Positions 34,804-44,508 of a stretch of DNA of 64,000 nucleotides are shown here, piece by piece. This DNA comes from Sphingomonas sp. UBA978 (lineage in GTDB: Bacteria; Pseudomonadota; Alphaproteobacteria; Sphingomonadales; Sphingomonadaceae). The DNA is taken from contig NZ_DBBS01000015.1 in assembly GCF_002292295.1 (NCBI RefSeq), positions 124,231 to 188,230 on the forward strand. The letters are read 5' to 3'. Within the stretch, counting starts at the first letter, position 1. The number at the start of each line of letters is the position of its first letter. Both the position numbers and the translations under genes were made by a program. The notes under the pieces are model-generated. The model saw only the letters and a list, made by a program, of their open reading frames with translations. It did not search any database and was not told the origin of the DNA.

Positions 34804-34942
34804 TTCTGGCGGCCCGCAGACTGCCCGCAAAAAGCGCCGGGCAGAGGGAGGGAGCTTCCATTTCGCGCCCGCTGTCCGGCAATTCCGTCTATCGCAGATC
34901 AATCCTGAACGGCACGATAACGTGGCGATCGTGTTGCCCCCT

Positions 34943-34980
34943 CCCGGTCATCCTGCCCAACCGGCAGGGATGACGGGGCG
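34943..34980 (-). terminator. Hairpin downstream of the TonB receptor gene
   Basis: GGTCATCCTGCC and GGCAGGGATGAC form a long stem with one bulge around CAACC, starting 12 bp after the receptor gene's stop on the minus strand. No T tract follows, so it may act as a Rho-assisted terminator or stabilise the mRNA 3' end. Confidence 0.45.
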
Positions 34981-34991
34981 GCGGCGCGGCG

Positions 34992-37502
34992 TCAGAAGCT
35001 CTTCGACAGCGTGATGCCATAGGTGCGCGGATCGCCGACGTTGCCGGCGATCAGGCCGGTGTTGCCGGGGGTCGTCGCCAGCACTTCGTAATATTCGGTG
35101 TCGAAGACGTTGCGGACCCAGCCGAAGGCGTTGAACCCTGCGTCGGTGCGGAACCCGAACCGCGCGTTGGTCAGCGTATAGCCGCCGATATCGGTATAGA
35201 TGGAGCGCGAGGCATTGGACGAGAACTTAGTCCGCGAGCTGGCATCGATGCCGAGATAGACCTCGCCATCCTGCCCGAACACCTTCGTCGGCAGATTGTA
35301 TTCGCCGCCATAGGAGAAGGCGAATTTCGAGATGCCCGGCATCCACTGGCCCGAGATGTCGCAGACGATCGGGCTGTTGGTGCCCGGCTGGCCCGGCGCG
35401 CCGATCGTCGGATTGGCCGCGATCGGCGTGCCGCCGCCCGACAGTTCCGGCGGGCACGGCGCGTTCTTGAAGTCGAGGTAGCGCGCGTCGCTGAACGCAC
35501 CGTTGGTGTAGAGCGTGAACCGCTCGCTCGGCCGGATCGAGAAGTCGGCCTCGATCCCCCGCACCCGCACCTTGCCCGCATTGGCGAGATAGCCGCGCAG
35601 CGTCGAGGTCGAGCTGTTGTTCACCACCGCCTGATAGTCGCGGATCTCGGTCCAATAGGCGGTGACGTTGAGCGTCGCCTTGCGATCCCAGAATTGCGAC
35701 TTGGCGCCGAGTTCGAAATGGTCGACCTTTTCGGGCGCGATCTGCGCCAGCTGCGTCTGCACGACGCCGTTGACGACCGGCACGCCGTTGAGGTTCAGAC
35801 CGCCCGATTTGAACGTGTGCGCGTAGGTGGCGTAGACCAGCACGTCGCGGGCCGGCTTGTACGAACCGGTGATGTCGTAGGTAACGTTCCACGCGCGATA
35901 CGCCTCGTCGTTGAACGCCTGCGGCTGGATCGCGTCGCGCTGCGCCGCCTGCCGCGCGGTGCCGCCGCTATAGGGGACGAGATTGCCCTGCGCGTCGCGG
36001 ACGATGCTGACGTAGCTGCCGACCTTGTCGTCATAGTTGAGCCGCACGCCCGGCGACAGGGTGAAGCGGTCGTCGATCTTCCAGTTGAGCTTGCCGAACA
36101 CCGCGCCCGAAAAGTTCTTGAGGCGGATGTCGTTCGCCGCGGTCAGCCCGTCGAGGACCGAGGGATCGTTCGCCAGCAGGGGCGATCCCGGAACGCTCGT
36201 GTCGCGGGTCGACGGGTTGATGAGCCAGCGGCTCGCCGCCCTGCCCTGCCGCTGCGTGCCGGTGGTATGGATGTCCTGATAGAAGCCGAACAGGCCGATG
36301 ACATAGTCGAGCTTGGTCCCGCCGCCGGCATAGCGGAATTCCTGCGTATACTGGCTCTGGTGCGTCGGATTCTGCGACAGCGTCGTGATCGGCAGGCCGG
36401 TGAAGTCGCGATCGTTGGCGGGCAGCCAGTCCCAGAAGCGGAAGGCGCTGACCGAGGTCAGCGTGCCCGAGCCGAGCTTGTATTCGCCGCGCAGCGACAG
36501 CCCGCCGAGGATGTTGCGCGCGTTGAGCGAGGCGTCGAGGTCGGTCAGCCGGTCGAAGGCGTCGCGGCTGGGCGGTTCGTAATTGAGCGCGCGCGCGAGC
36601 GCGTCGAACTGGCGGTTGAGCGGCCGCTGCGTCGCGCCGACGCGGACGAAGATCTGCGCGCAGCACACGGGGTTCTGGCGGCTGTAGTCGCCCGACAGCG
36701 TGAAGCTGAGATCGGGCGAGGCATTCCACAGGATCGCGGTGCGCAGACCGATATTGTCCTGACTGTTGACATACTGGCTGGTCGCGACATTGCGGACGGT
36801 GCCGCGGCGGCCGGTGGTGGTGAGCCCCAGCCGGATCGCAATATCGTCGGTCAGCGGACCGGACACCGACGCCTTCGCCTGCTTGAATTCGAGATTGCCG
36901 AGGCTGACCTCGGCGCGGCCGTCGAAGGTGAAGCTGGGCGGCTTGCTGGTGATGTTGATCGCTCCGGCGACCGTGTTTTTGCCGTACAGCGTCCCCTGCG
37001 GCCCGCGCAGCGTCTCGATCTGCTGGACGTCGAGGAAATCGAGCGTCGCGACCGCGACCCGGCTGAGATAGACCTGGTCGATATAGACGCCTACACCCTG
37101 GTCGATCCCGTCGTTGGTCAGGCCCAGCGGCGCGCCCAAGCCGCGGATGTTGACCGAGGAATTGCGCGGATTGGTCGAATAGAATTGCAGCGTCGGCTGC
37201 AATTGCTGGAGCCGCGCGACGTTGAAGCTGCCGGTGCTGTCGAGCTCCTTCACCCCCACGACCGAGATCGGGATGGGTACGTTCTGCACCGACTCTGCGC
37301 GGCGGCGAGCGGTGACGACGATGTCGCCGGCAACCGAACTGCGCTGGATCGCCGCTTCAGGCGGCAGGGGTGCCGGTTCGTCGGCCTGCACCTCGATCGC
37401 CTGTGCGGGAACGGCCTGGGCCGGTGACGACGGCAAGGGCGGCGGCGTGGACTGGGCGGCCGATGCCTGACCGGCGAGTAGAAAGGCTAGAGTCCACGAC
37501 AT
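34992..37502 (-). CDS. TonB-dependent outer-membrane receptor
   Basis: An 836-residue outer-membrane receptor. A short signal peptide (MSWTLAFLLAGQASA) is followed by a Pro-rich linker, a TonB-box-like GDIVVTARRRAESVQNVPI, the plug domain (FNVARLQQLQPTLQFYSTNP, VQQIETLRGPQGTLYGKNTV, GAINITSKPP) and a 22-strand barrel. The sequence ends YGITLSKSF, with the terminal Phe needed for outer-membrane assembly. Such receptors in sphingomonads import siderophores, carbohydrates or aromatic compounds; no neighbouring transporter or enzyme suggests the ligand. No Fur box or riboswitch was recognised upstream. Confidence 0.93.
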   Translation of the reverse strand: MSWTLAFLLAGQASAAQSTPPPLPSSPAQAVPAQAIEVQADEPAPLPPEAAIQRSSVAGDIVVTARRRAESVQNVPIPISVVGVKELDSTGSFNVARLQQLQPTLQFYSTNPRNSSVNIRGLGAPLGLTNDGIDQGVGVYIDQVYLSRVAVATLDFLDVQQIETLRGPQGTLYGKNTVAGAINITSKPPSFTFDGRAEVSLGNLEFKQAKASVSGPLTDDIAIRLGLTTTGRRGTVRNVATSQYVNSQDNIGLRTAILWNASPDLSFTLSGDYSRQNPVCCAQIFVRVGATQRPLNRQFDALARALNYEPPSRDAFDRLTDLDASLNARNILGGLSLRGEYKLGSGTLTSVSAFRFWDWLPANDRDFTGLPITTLSQNPTHQSQYTQEFRYAGGGTKLDYVIGLFGFYQDIHTTGTQRQGRAASRWLINPSTRDTSVPGSPLLANDPSVLDGLTAANDIRLKNFSGAVFGKLNWKIDDRFTLSPGVRLNYDDKVGSYVSIVRDAQGNLVPYSGGTARQAAQRDAIQPQAFNDEAYRAWNVTYDITGSYKPARDVLVYATYAHTFKSGGLNLNGVPVVNGVVQTQLAQIAPEKVDHFELGAKSQFWDRKATLNVTAYWTEIRDYQAVVNNSSTSTLRGYLANAGKVRVRGIEADFSIRPSERFTLYTNGAFSDARYLDFKNAPCPPELSGGGTPIAANPTIGAPGQPGTNSPIVCDISGQWMPGISKFAFSYGGEYNLPTKVFGQDGEVYLGIDASSRTKFSSNASRSIYTDIGGYTLTNARFGFRTDAGFNAFGWVRNVFDTEYYEVLATTPGNTGLIAGNVGDPRTYGITLSKSF

Positions 37503-37623
37503 GCAATGCTCCCTGAGGTTCTTTTGCCGCTAAACTCTACTGTTCCGGGGGATGTTCAATGCGGCCCAAGCTTGGGCGTGGCAAAGCGGGGCTTCGGCAC
37601 CGTAAAATTCCGCGCCCATGCCT

Positions 37624-37652
37624 CTTGAAGCCGGATCGGCACCAACCAGATA
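37624..37652 (+). promoter_or_regulatory. Possible sigma-32 heat-shock promoter for hsp20
   Basis: CTTGAA at 37624-37629 followed after 16 bases by CCAGATA (37646-37652) resembles the sigma-32 pattern CTTGAA-N13..16-CCCATAT. Transcription would begin near 37659, exactly where the first hairpin of the leader starts. The -10 match is imperfect. Confidence 0.45.
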
Positions 37653-37658
37653 GGTAAA

Positions 37659-37742
37659 GCGCGGCGCCGATGACGGGCCGTGCACCGGCATCGCACAGAC
37701 GTGGATGCCGTCGTTCAACTCGCTTCCTTTGGAGGATTTGAC
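37659..37742 (+). promoter_or_regulatory. ROSE-like RNA thermometer in the hsp20 5' leader
   Basis: Three consecutive hairpins precede the hsp20 start: GCGCGGC/GCCGTGC (37659-37683), CGGCATC-g-CAC/GTG-GATGCCG with AGAC loop (37686-37710), and a short one in which TCGCT-TCCT (37720-37728) faces AGGA of the Shine-Dalgarno GGAGGA (37731-37736). TCGCT matches the U-Y-G-C-U signature of ROSE elements, which mask the Shine-Dalgarno at low temperature and melt on heating, and are known upstream of hsp20 genes in alphaproteobacteria. Assignment rests on the motif, position and pairing. Confidence 0.65.
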
Positions 37743-38210
37743 ATGCGACTCGACCTGACCCCCTATCGCCGCTCGACCATCGGTTTCGACCGTCTGTTCG
37801 ACATGCTGGAAAGCAACGCACGCGCCGCGACGGCGGAGAATTACCCGCCCTTCAACCTCGAACGCCTCGCCGAGGATCGCTATCGCATCACGCTGGCGGT
37901 GGCCGGCTTCGCGCGCGACGAGATCGAGATCACCGCGCAGCAGAATTTGCTGCTCGTCGCCGGGCGGAAGGACGACAAGGCGACCGGCGCGCAGTTCCTG
38001 CACGTCGGCATCGCCAACCGCAGCTTCGAACGCCGGTTCGAGCTCGCCGATTTCGTGTTCGTGCAGGACGCACGGATGAACGACGGCCTGCTGGTGATCG
38101 ACTTGGTCCGCGAGGTGCCCGAGGCGATGAAGCCCAAGAGCATCGCGATTAAGACCGGCGCGCCGCTGGCCGCGGTCGAGGACAAGGCGGACGTGGCCGA
38201 AGCCGCGTAA
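37743..38210 (+). CDS. Hsp20 small heat-shock protein (IbpA-type)
   Basis: ATP-independent holdase chaperone, 155 residues. It begins MRLDLTPYRRSTIGFDRLFD; the alpha-crystallin domain runs from about residue 35 to 125 with YPPFNLERLAEDRYRITLAV, EIEITAQQNLLLVAGRK and FERRFELADFVFVQDARMND. The C-terminal PKSIAIKTG contains the I-x-I-type anchor used in oligomer assembly. GGAGGA precedes the ATG at 37743, and the leader looks like a ROSE thermometer. It is a single-gene unit closed by a terminator. Confidence 0.94.
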   Translation: MRLDLTPYRRSTIGFDRLFDMLESNARAATAENYPPFNLERLAEDRYRITLAVAGFARDEIEITAQQNLLLVAGRKDDKATGAQFLHVGIANRSFERRFELADFVFVQDARMNDGLLVIDLVREVPEAMKPKSIAIKTGAPLAAVEDKADVAEAA

Positions 38211-38221
38211 CCCCTTTTCCG

Positions 38222-38253
38222 AAGCCCTCTCCCCCACCGGGAGAGGGCTTTTA
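38222..38253. terminator. Bidirectional rho-independent terminator between hsp20 and pyrG
   Basis: AAGCCCTCTCCC and GGGAGAGGGCTTTT form a perfect stem of about 12 bp around a CCACC loop, 11 bp after the hsp20 stop and 4 bp before the pyrG stop. The T run serves the plus strand, and the opposite strand can form the same stem with a shorter T-rich end. Confidence 0.85.
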
Positions 38254-38256
38254 TCG

Positions 38257-39891
<1,635 letters not shown>

Positions 39892-39980
39892 GGGAGAAAT
39901 CGCCTAGCGTGTTAAAGGGTCGAACGACAAGAGCGCGCGGGGGCTACCCGCGCGCGATTCACGATGAACGGTGGGTCGGC

Positions 39981-40334
39981 CTAGCGCTGCAGCGGCACCG
40001 CGCCGTTGTCGGCGGGGGCGTTCGGCACGGCATCCTGCGCCGGCGCGAGCGGCGCCGCGGCGGGGGCCGCCGGGGGCGTGCGGGCGAGCGAGGTGTCGAT
40101 CGTCTGCGTCTGGCGGCTCGCCGCGATGAACGCGAGCGCGATCGACATGCAGACGAAGACCGTCGCCAGCACCGAGGTGGCGCGGGTGAGGAAATCCGCC
40201 GCGCCGCGGGCCGACATCAGGCCGGACGGGCTGCCGCCCATGCCGAGGCCACCACCCTCCGACCGCTGCATCAGGATCACCGTCACGAGCGCGGCGGCGA
40301 TGATGGCATGTACGACGAGAAGGAAGGTGAACAT
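39981..40334 (-). CDS. secG: Preprotein translocase subunit SecG
   Basis: Small membrane subunit of the SecYEG channel, 117 residues. Two hydrophobic helices are visible, FLLVVHAIIAAALVTVILMQ and VLATVFVCMSIALAFIAAS, separated by the conserved loop RSEGGGLGMGGSPSGLMSAR with AADFLTRAT. A Pro/Ala-rich C-terminal tail follows, common in alphaproteobacteria. It precedes pyrG, the frequent order in this class. Confidence 0.94.
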   Translation of the reverse strand: MFTFLLVVHAIIAAALVTVILMQRSEGGGLGMGGSPSGLMSARGAADFLTRATSVLATVFVCMSIALAFIAASRQTQTIDTSLARTPPAAPAAAPLAPAQDAVPNAPADNGAVPLQR

Positions 40335-40546
40335 CTACGGTCCCGAATTTCGGATGAAGGCGCGCACATAGGCGAGGGATGTCCGGCGATCAACCTTGGC
40401 GGGCCGGGGAGCTTCGGACCCGCCCCGTACGCCCGCTGCCGTACTAATTGGCCAAAGCCGTTCATTTGACGGAAACCTGCGGGGTGCGGGGGCGTTATGA
40501 CCGCGAAACAAAGCCCCGAAATCGGTGCAGAAACGGATATTTGATC

Positions 40547-40900
40547 GTGGGTACAGCCGCGCAATCGCTTGCGACCTGGATGACCGCGCTGGTCGATTAC
40601 GTGCGGTCGGGAGAACCCGACCTGACCAATCGCCAGATGGCGCTTCTCCTGCTCGTCTATCTCAATCCCGGCCCGCATACCGTGCGTGGCCTGGCCCGGG
40701 CGCTGAACGTCTCGAAGCCCGTCGTCACGCGCGCCTTGAACAGGCTGGGTGCGCTCGGCTATCTGCGCCGGCAACGCGACGACAGCGACAAGCGCAATAT
40801 CTTCGTCGCGCGTACTTCCGAAGGGGCAGAGTTTCTTGAAGAGTTCGGGCAATTCCTTGGCGAAGGCGACGCACGATCGCACCAGCCAGCCCTCGCGTAG
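40547..40900 (+). CDS. MarR-like winged-helix transcriptional regulator
   Basis: A protein of 117 residues starting from the GTG at 40547 (GTAAQSLATWMTALVDYVRS). The winged helix-turn-helix is clear: LTNRQMALLLLVYLNPGPHT, VRGLARALNVSKPVVTRALN (recognition helix) and LGYLRRQRDDSDKRNIFVAR (wing). The frame is open upstream to 40448 but that part does not look like protein. The last 65 bp overlap the SH3 protein gene in another frame. The target is unknown; argC and the SH3 gene directly downstream are candidates. Confidence 0.82.
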   Translation: MGTAAQSLATWMTALVDYVRSGEPDLTNRQMALLLLVYLNPGPHTVRGLARALNVSKPVVTRALNRLGALGYLRRQRDDSDKRNIFVARTSEGAEFLEEFGQFLGEGDARSHQPALA

Positions 40901-41219
40901 GGCCTTCGCCCTCACCGGCCCCTCGGTCACGCTCGACCCCCGAACGCATGCGGTGCGCGGCGATCTCGCTGACGTTCGCCTTGCGGAACAGGTGTTTGCG
41001 CCACATTACGCAGCGCCGCTGAAGGCCAGGGCGTTGCACGCCATATCGCTGTTCTCGGATCGCAATCTCAGCGAGCCGCTGGCCGAGCTGCCGGCGGGCG
41101 CCGCCTTCGAGGTGCTCGAACTGGCCGGCCGCCACGCCTGGGGGCTTGCGATCCGCGCCAATCTGGTCGGCTATGTCGACCGGACCGCCCTCGACAAGGT
41201 ATCGGATTTCGATTCGTGA
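40836..41219 (+). CDS. SH3-domain protein resembling the N-terminal part of NlpC/P60 peptidases
   Basis: A protein of about 127 residues: ALTGPSVTLDPRTHAVRGDL and DLADVRLAEQVFAPHYAAPL resemble the N-terminal segment of sphingomonad NlpC/P60 endopeptidases, followed by a bacterial SH3 domain ending GRHAWGLAIRANLVGYVDRT. The catalytic Cys/His domain that normally follows is absent; the stop comes just after the SH3 domain and overlaps the argC start. The start is probably TTG at 40836, with AAGGGG nearby, inside the MarR gene. It has no signal peptide. It may be a truncated peptidase or a stand-alone peptidoglycan-binding module. Confidence 0.6.
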   Translation: MKSSGNSLAKATHDRTSQPSRRAFALTGPSVTLDPRTHAVRGDLADVRLAEQVFAPHYAAPLKARALHAISLFSDRNLSEPLAELPAGAAFEVLELAGRHAWGLAIRANLVGYVDRTALDKVSDFDS

Positions 41220-42145
41220 GCGTCACCATATTCATCGACGGTGCGGTCGGCACCACCGGCATCGATATCCGCGACCGGTTGGCCGGACGCAGCGACCTGA
41301 CCGTCGTCACGCTCGACGACGACCGGCGCAAGGATACGGCGGCGCGGGCCGAGGCGCTCAACGATGCCGATATCGCGATCCTCTGCCTGCCCGACGATGC
41401 CGCACGCGAGGCGGTGGCACTGGTCGAGCGCGGCACCACCCGCATCATCGACGCCTCCTCCGCGCACCGCGTCGCGCCGGGTTGGACCTATGGGTTCCCG
41501 GAACTGCGGGCGGGTCAGGCGCAGGCGATCGCCGATGCCCGGTTCGTGTCCAACCCCGGCTGCTATCCCACCGCCTTCCTCGCGCTGGTCGCGCCGCTGG
41601 TCCGCGCCGGACTGGTCCCGGCCGACTGGCCGCTGACCTATAACGCCACGTCGGGCTATTCGGGCGGCGGCAAGGCGATGATTGCCGAATTCGAGGGCGG
41701 TGGCACCGACACCGCATTTCGCATCTACGCGCTCTCGCTCGCGCACAAGCATCTGCCCGAGATGCGCGCCCATGCCGGTCTGGCGCATCCGCCGATCTTC
41801 GCGCCGGCGGTGGCGCGGCTCAATCGCGGCATGCTCGGCGAGGTACCGCTCCCGCTAAAGCAATTGCCGGGCAGCCCGAGTATCGCGCAGGTCGAGGACG
41901 TGCTCACCGCCGCCTATGCCGACAGCGCGCTCGTCTCCGTCGCGTCCGGCGGTGCCGCGGCGGTGGAGATCGAGGAGAATGCCGGCACCGACCGGATGAC
42001 CCTGCGCGTCTGCGGCAACGCCGACAGCGGCCACGTCCGGCTCGTCGCGACGCTCGACAATCTCGGTAAGGGCGCCGGCGGTGCCGCCGTGCAGAACCTC
42101 AACATCCTGGCCGGGCTCGATCCGCTCGCCGGCCTCATCCTGTAA
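41216..42145 (+). CDS. argC: N-acetyl-gamma-glutamyl-phosphate reductase (type 2)
   Basis: NADPH-dependent third step of arginine biosynthesis. The 309-residue length marks the shorter type 2 family. VTIFIDGAVGTTGIDIRDRL is the nucleotide-binding start, SNPGCYPTAFLALVAPLV contains the catalytic Cys, and YNATSGYSGGGKAMIAEFEG follows. A GTG at 41216 is used, overlapping the stop of the SH3 gene (GTGA). No other arg gene is adjacent; zwf starts 15 bp downstream and could be read through. Confidence 0.93.
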   Translation: MSVTIFIDGAVGTTGIDIRDRLAGRSDLTVVTLDDDRRKDTAARAEALNDADIAILCLPDDAAREAVALVERGTTRIIDASSAHRVAPGWTYGFPELRAGQAQAIADARFVSNPGCYPTAFLALVAPLVRAGLVPADWPLTYNATSGYSGGGKAMIAEFEGGGTDTAFRIYALSLAHKHLPEMRAHAGLAHPPIFAPAVARLNRGMLGEVPLPLKQLPGSPSIAQVEDVLTAAYADSALVSVASGGAAAVEIEENAGTDRMTLRVCGNADSGHVRLVATLDNLGKGAGGAAVQNLNILAGLDPLAGLIL

Positions 42146-42160
42146 ACGCAAAGGATCGTC

Positions 42161-43624
42161 ATGCAGCGCAATCCCGTCGGCAAGCTGCTCCTGTTCGGAG
42201 CCACAGGTGACCTCGCCAAGCGCATGTTGTTGCCCTCGCTCTACGGCCTCCACGCCGACGGGCTGCTGCCGGAAGGACTGACGATCACCGGGTCGGCGCG
42301 CGGCGACATGGACGACGATGGCTATCGCGACGTCGTCAAGAACGCGCTCGACGAGTTCCTGCCCGACGACCGCAAGGACGAGAGCGCGCTCGGCACGTTC
42401 ATGCAGCGCATCCAGTTCCAGCCGGCCGACCTGTCCGACCCCGACAGCTTCCAGCCGCTGGCCGAGAAGATCGGCGATATTTCGGGCGGCCTCGCCATCT
42501 ATCTGTCGACCGCGCCGTCGCTGTTCGAATCGGCGGTGCAGGGGCTGGAGAAGGTCGGGCTGACCGGGCCGTCGGTGCGTATCGCGCTCGAAAAGCCGCT
42601 CGGCTACGATTTAGCGTCGAGCAAGGAGATCAACGACACGGTGGCCTCCGCTTTCCCCGAGGAGCGGACGTTCCGCATCGACCATTATCTCGGCAAGGAG
42701 ACGGTGCAGAACATCCTCGCGCTGCGCTTCGGCAATTCGATGTTTGAGCCGATCTGGAACGCGCAGGGGATCGACAACGTCCAGATCACGATCGCCGAGA
42801 CGGTCGGGCTGGAGGATCGCGCCGGTTATTACGAGGGCGCGGGCGCGCTGCGCGACATGGTCGCCAACCATATGCTCCAGCTGGTCGCGCTGATCGCGAT
42901 GGAGCCGCCCGCGCTGTACGACGGCACCGCGATCCGCGACGAAAAGGCCAAGGTGTTCCGCAGCCTGCGGACCATCTCTCCCGAGGCGGTGCCGCAATGC
43001 ACCGTCACCGGCCAGTATGAAGAGGGCGCGGTCGGCGGCAAGGTCGTCAAAGGCTATGACGACGAACTGGGCTATGACAGCGACGTCGAAACGTTCGTCG
43101 CGATCAAGGCGCATATCGACAATTGGCGCTGGCAGGGCGTTCCCTTCTACCTGCGCACCGGCAAGCGCATGGCGAAGCGGCGCAGCGAGATCGCGATCCA
43201 GTTCAAGCCGGTGCCGCATTCGATGTTCCGCGGCCGCGGCGGGGTGCTCCAGCCGAACACGCTGGTGATCCGGTTGCAACCGGAGGAATATATCCAGCTG
43301 CTGGTGATGACCAAGGAGCCCGGGCTCGATCGCGAGGGGCTGCGCCTGCGCGAGGTGCCGCTCAACCTCAGCCTCGATGCCGAATTCGCGGGATCGCGCC
43401 GTCGCATCGCCTATGAGCGGCTGCTGCTCGACCTGATCGAGGGCGACCAGACCCTGTTCGTGCGCCGCGACGAGGTCGAGGCGCAATGGACGTGGATCGA
43501 CGCGATCCGCGCCGGCTGGGACGCGAACCAGACCAAGCCGAAACATTATTCGGCCGGCACATGGGGCCCCGCGGGCGCGATCGCGCTGACCGAGCGCGAC
43601 GGAGTGACCTGGCAGGACGATTGA
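42161..43624 (+). CDS. zwf: Glucose-6-phosphate 1-dehydrogenase
   Basis: Oxidises glucose 6-phosphate to 6-phosphogluconolactone with NAD(P). The 487-residue product has LLFGATGDLAKRMLLPSLYG as its dinucleotide fold, the active-site RIDHYLGKETVQNILALRFG with catalytic His and Lys, and VRIALEKPLGYD. It begins the Entner-Doudoroff cluster zwf-pgl-edd-glk-eda, each step in order apart from glk. Start ATG 42161, with AAAGGA upstream. Confidence 0.96.
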   Translation: MQRNPVGKLLLFGATGDLAKRMLLPSLYGLHADGLLPEGLTITGSARGDMDDDGYRDVVKNALDEFLPDDRKDESALGTFMQRIQFQPADLSDPDSFQPLAEKIGDISGGLAIYLSTAPSLFESAVQGLEKVGLTGPSVRIALEKPLGYDLASSKEINDTVASAFPEERTFRIDHYLGKETVQNILALRFGNSMFEPIWNAQGIDNVQITIAETVGLEDRAGYYEGAGALRDMVANHMLQLVALIAMEPPALYDGTAIRDEKAKVFRSLRTISPEAVPQCTVTGQYEEGAVGGKVVKGYDDELGYDSDVETFVAIKAHIDNWRWQGVPFYLRTGKRMAKRRSEIAIQFKPVPHSMFRGRGGVLQPNTLVIRLQPEEYIQLLVMTKEPGLDREGLRLREVPLNLSLDAEFAGSRRRIAYERLLLDLIEGDQTLFVRRDEVEAQWTWIDAIRAGWDANQTKPKHYSAGTWGPAGAIALTERDGVTWQDD

Positions 43625-43769
43625 TCGTCCTGGCCGCCGGCCCCGCAGGGTTCGGCGCACGTTCGCCCGTTTTATCGCACGATTATGTCCCTCATACGTA
43701 TGCGGGACGACTTACCTTGCGCGCCGCTCCGGGCTATCGGGGGCGCGCCGACCACGAAAAGGCTTTACG

Positions 43770-44474
43770 ATGACCGAGATCGAATGGTGGGAGTATGACG
43801 ATTCCGCCGAGCTGGCCGATGCGGTCGCCGGCGATATCCAGTTCGTCATCGAAAGCGCGATCGACGCGCGCGGCTCTGCCGTCGTCGCGCTGGCGGGCGG
43901 CAAGACCCCCTTCCCCGCCTATGAGAAGCTCGCCAAGGCGAAGCTCGACTGGAAGCGGGTGACGATCGTGCCGGGCGACGAGCGGATCGTGCCGCTGGGC
44001 GATCCGCTGTCGAACGTGACGCAGCTCGGCAAATTGTTCATCCCCAAGGGTGCGCGCGTCATTCCGATCGTCCCCAAGCAGACCGAGGATTACAAGTCCG
44101 CCGGCCGCTCCGCCGATGCGCTGATGCAGGACCTGCACTGGCCGCTCGACCTCTGCCTGCTCGGCGTCGGCGGTGACGGCCATACCGCCTCGATCTTCCC
44201 GGGCCCCGATTTCGACGAGGCGCTGAACGGCCCGAAGGAACGCCGGATGCTGGGCGTGATGCCCGATCCGCTGCCGCCCGAGGCGCCGGTCGCGCGCGTC
44301 ACGCTGTCGCGGCAGGGCATCGTCACCGCCCGCGCGCTGATGATCGCGGTCACCGGCAAGGACAAGCGCACGGTGATCGAGCAGGCAATCGATCAGGGGC
44401 CGTCGTCGCCCTATCCGATCGGCCGCGTGCTCGCCGATGCGGAGCTGCCCGTCGATATCCACTGGGCGCCCTAA
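43770..44474 (+). CDS. pgl: 6-phosphogluconolactonase (DevB type)
   Basis: Hydrolyses 6-phosphogluconolactone to 6-phosphogluconate. A 234-residue protein of the NagB-like fold: VVALAGGKTPFPAYEKLA, VTIVPGDERIVPLGDPLSNV and the diagnostic CLLGVGGDGHTASIFPGPDF are present. It lies 145 bp after zwf; the gap has no gene and no strong hairpin that I noticed. The edd start follows after 34 bp. Confidence 0.94.
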   Translation: MTEIEWWEYDDSAELADAVAGDIQFVIESAIDARGSAVVALAGGKTPFPAYEKLAKAKLDWKRVTIVPGDERIVPLGDPLSNVTQLGKLFIPKGARVIPIVPKQTEDYKSAGRSADALMQDLHWPLDLCLLGVGGDGHTASIFPGPDFDEALNGPKERRMLGVMPDPLPPEAPVARVTLSRQGIVTARALMIAVTGKDKRTVIEQAIDQGPSSPYPIGRVLADAELPVDIHWAP

Positions 44475-44508
44475 GCCGCCCGTCACGCCCCTCCCCAGGA
44501 CCCGCGCC

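Larger units (their letters stand above)
34526..34991. other. Gene-free region with several strong hairpins
   Basis: This 466-bp stretch lies between the divergent lolC start and the 3' end of the TonB receptor gene. I see no convincing protein gene; the short reading frames are Arg-rich and lack ribosome-binding sites. It contains a perfect palindrome GCAACA-AA-TGTTGC (34559-34572), a promoter-like TTGACG (34616-34621), a run of hairpins (see the RNA candidate), CTGCCCG/CGGGCAG (about 34827-34849), and a long stem near 34943-34980 that lies downstream of the TonB receptor gene. Confidence 0.6.

Noticed and set aside
34655..34882. 75-codon frame on the minus strand in the gene-free region
   Set aside because: No ribosome-binding site, Arg/Ser/Pro-rich composition, and it crosses the strong hairpins of the RNA candidate.
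35694..37427. 577-codon open frame antisense to the TonB receptor gene
   Set aside because: The receptor has a complete signal peptide, plug and terminal Phe; the antisense frame has no recognisable feature.
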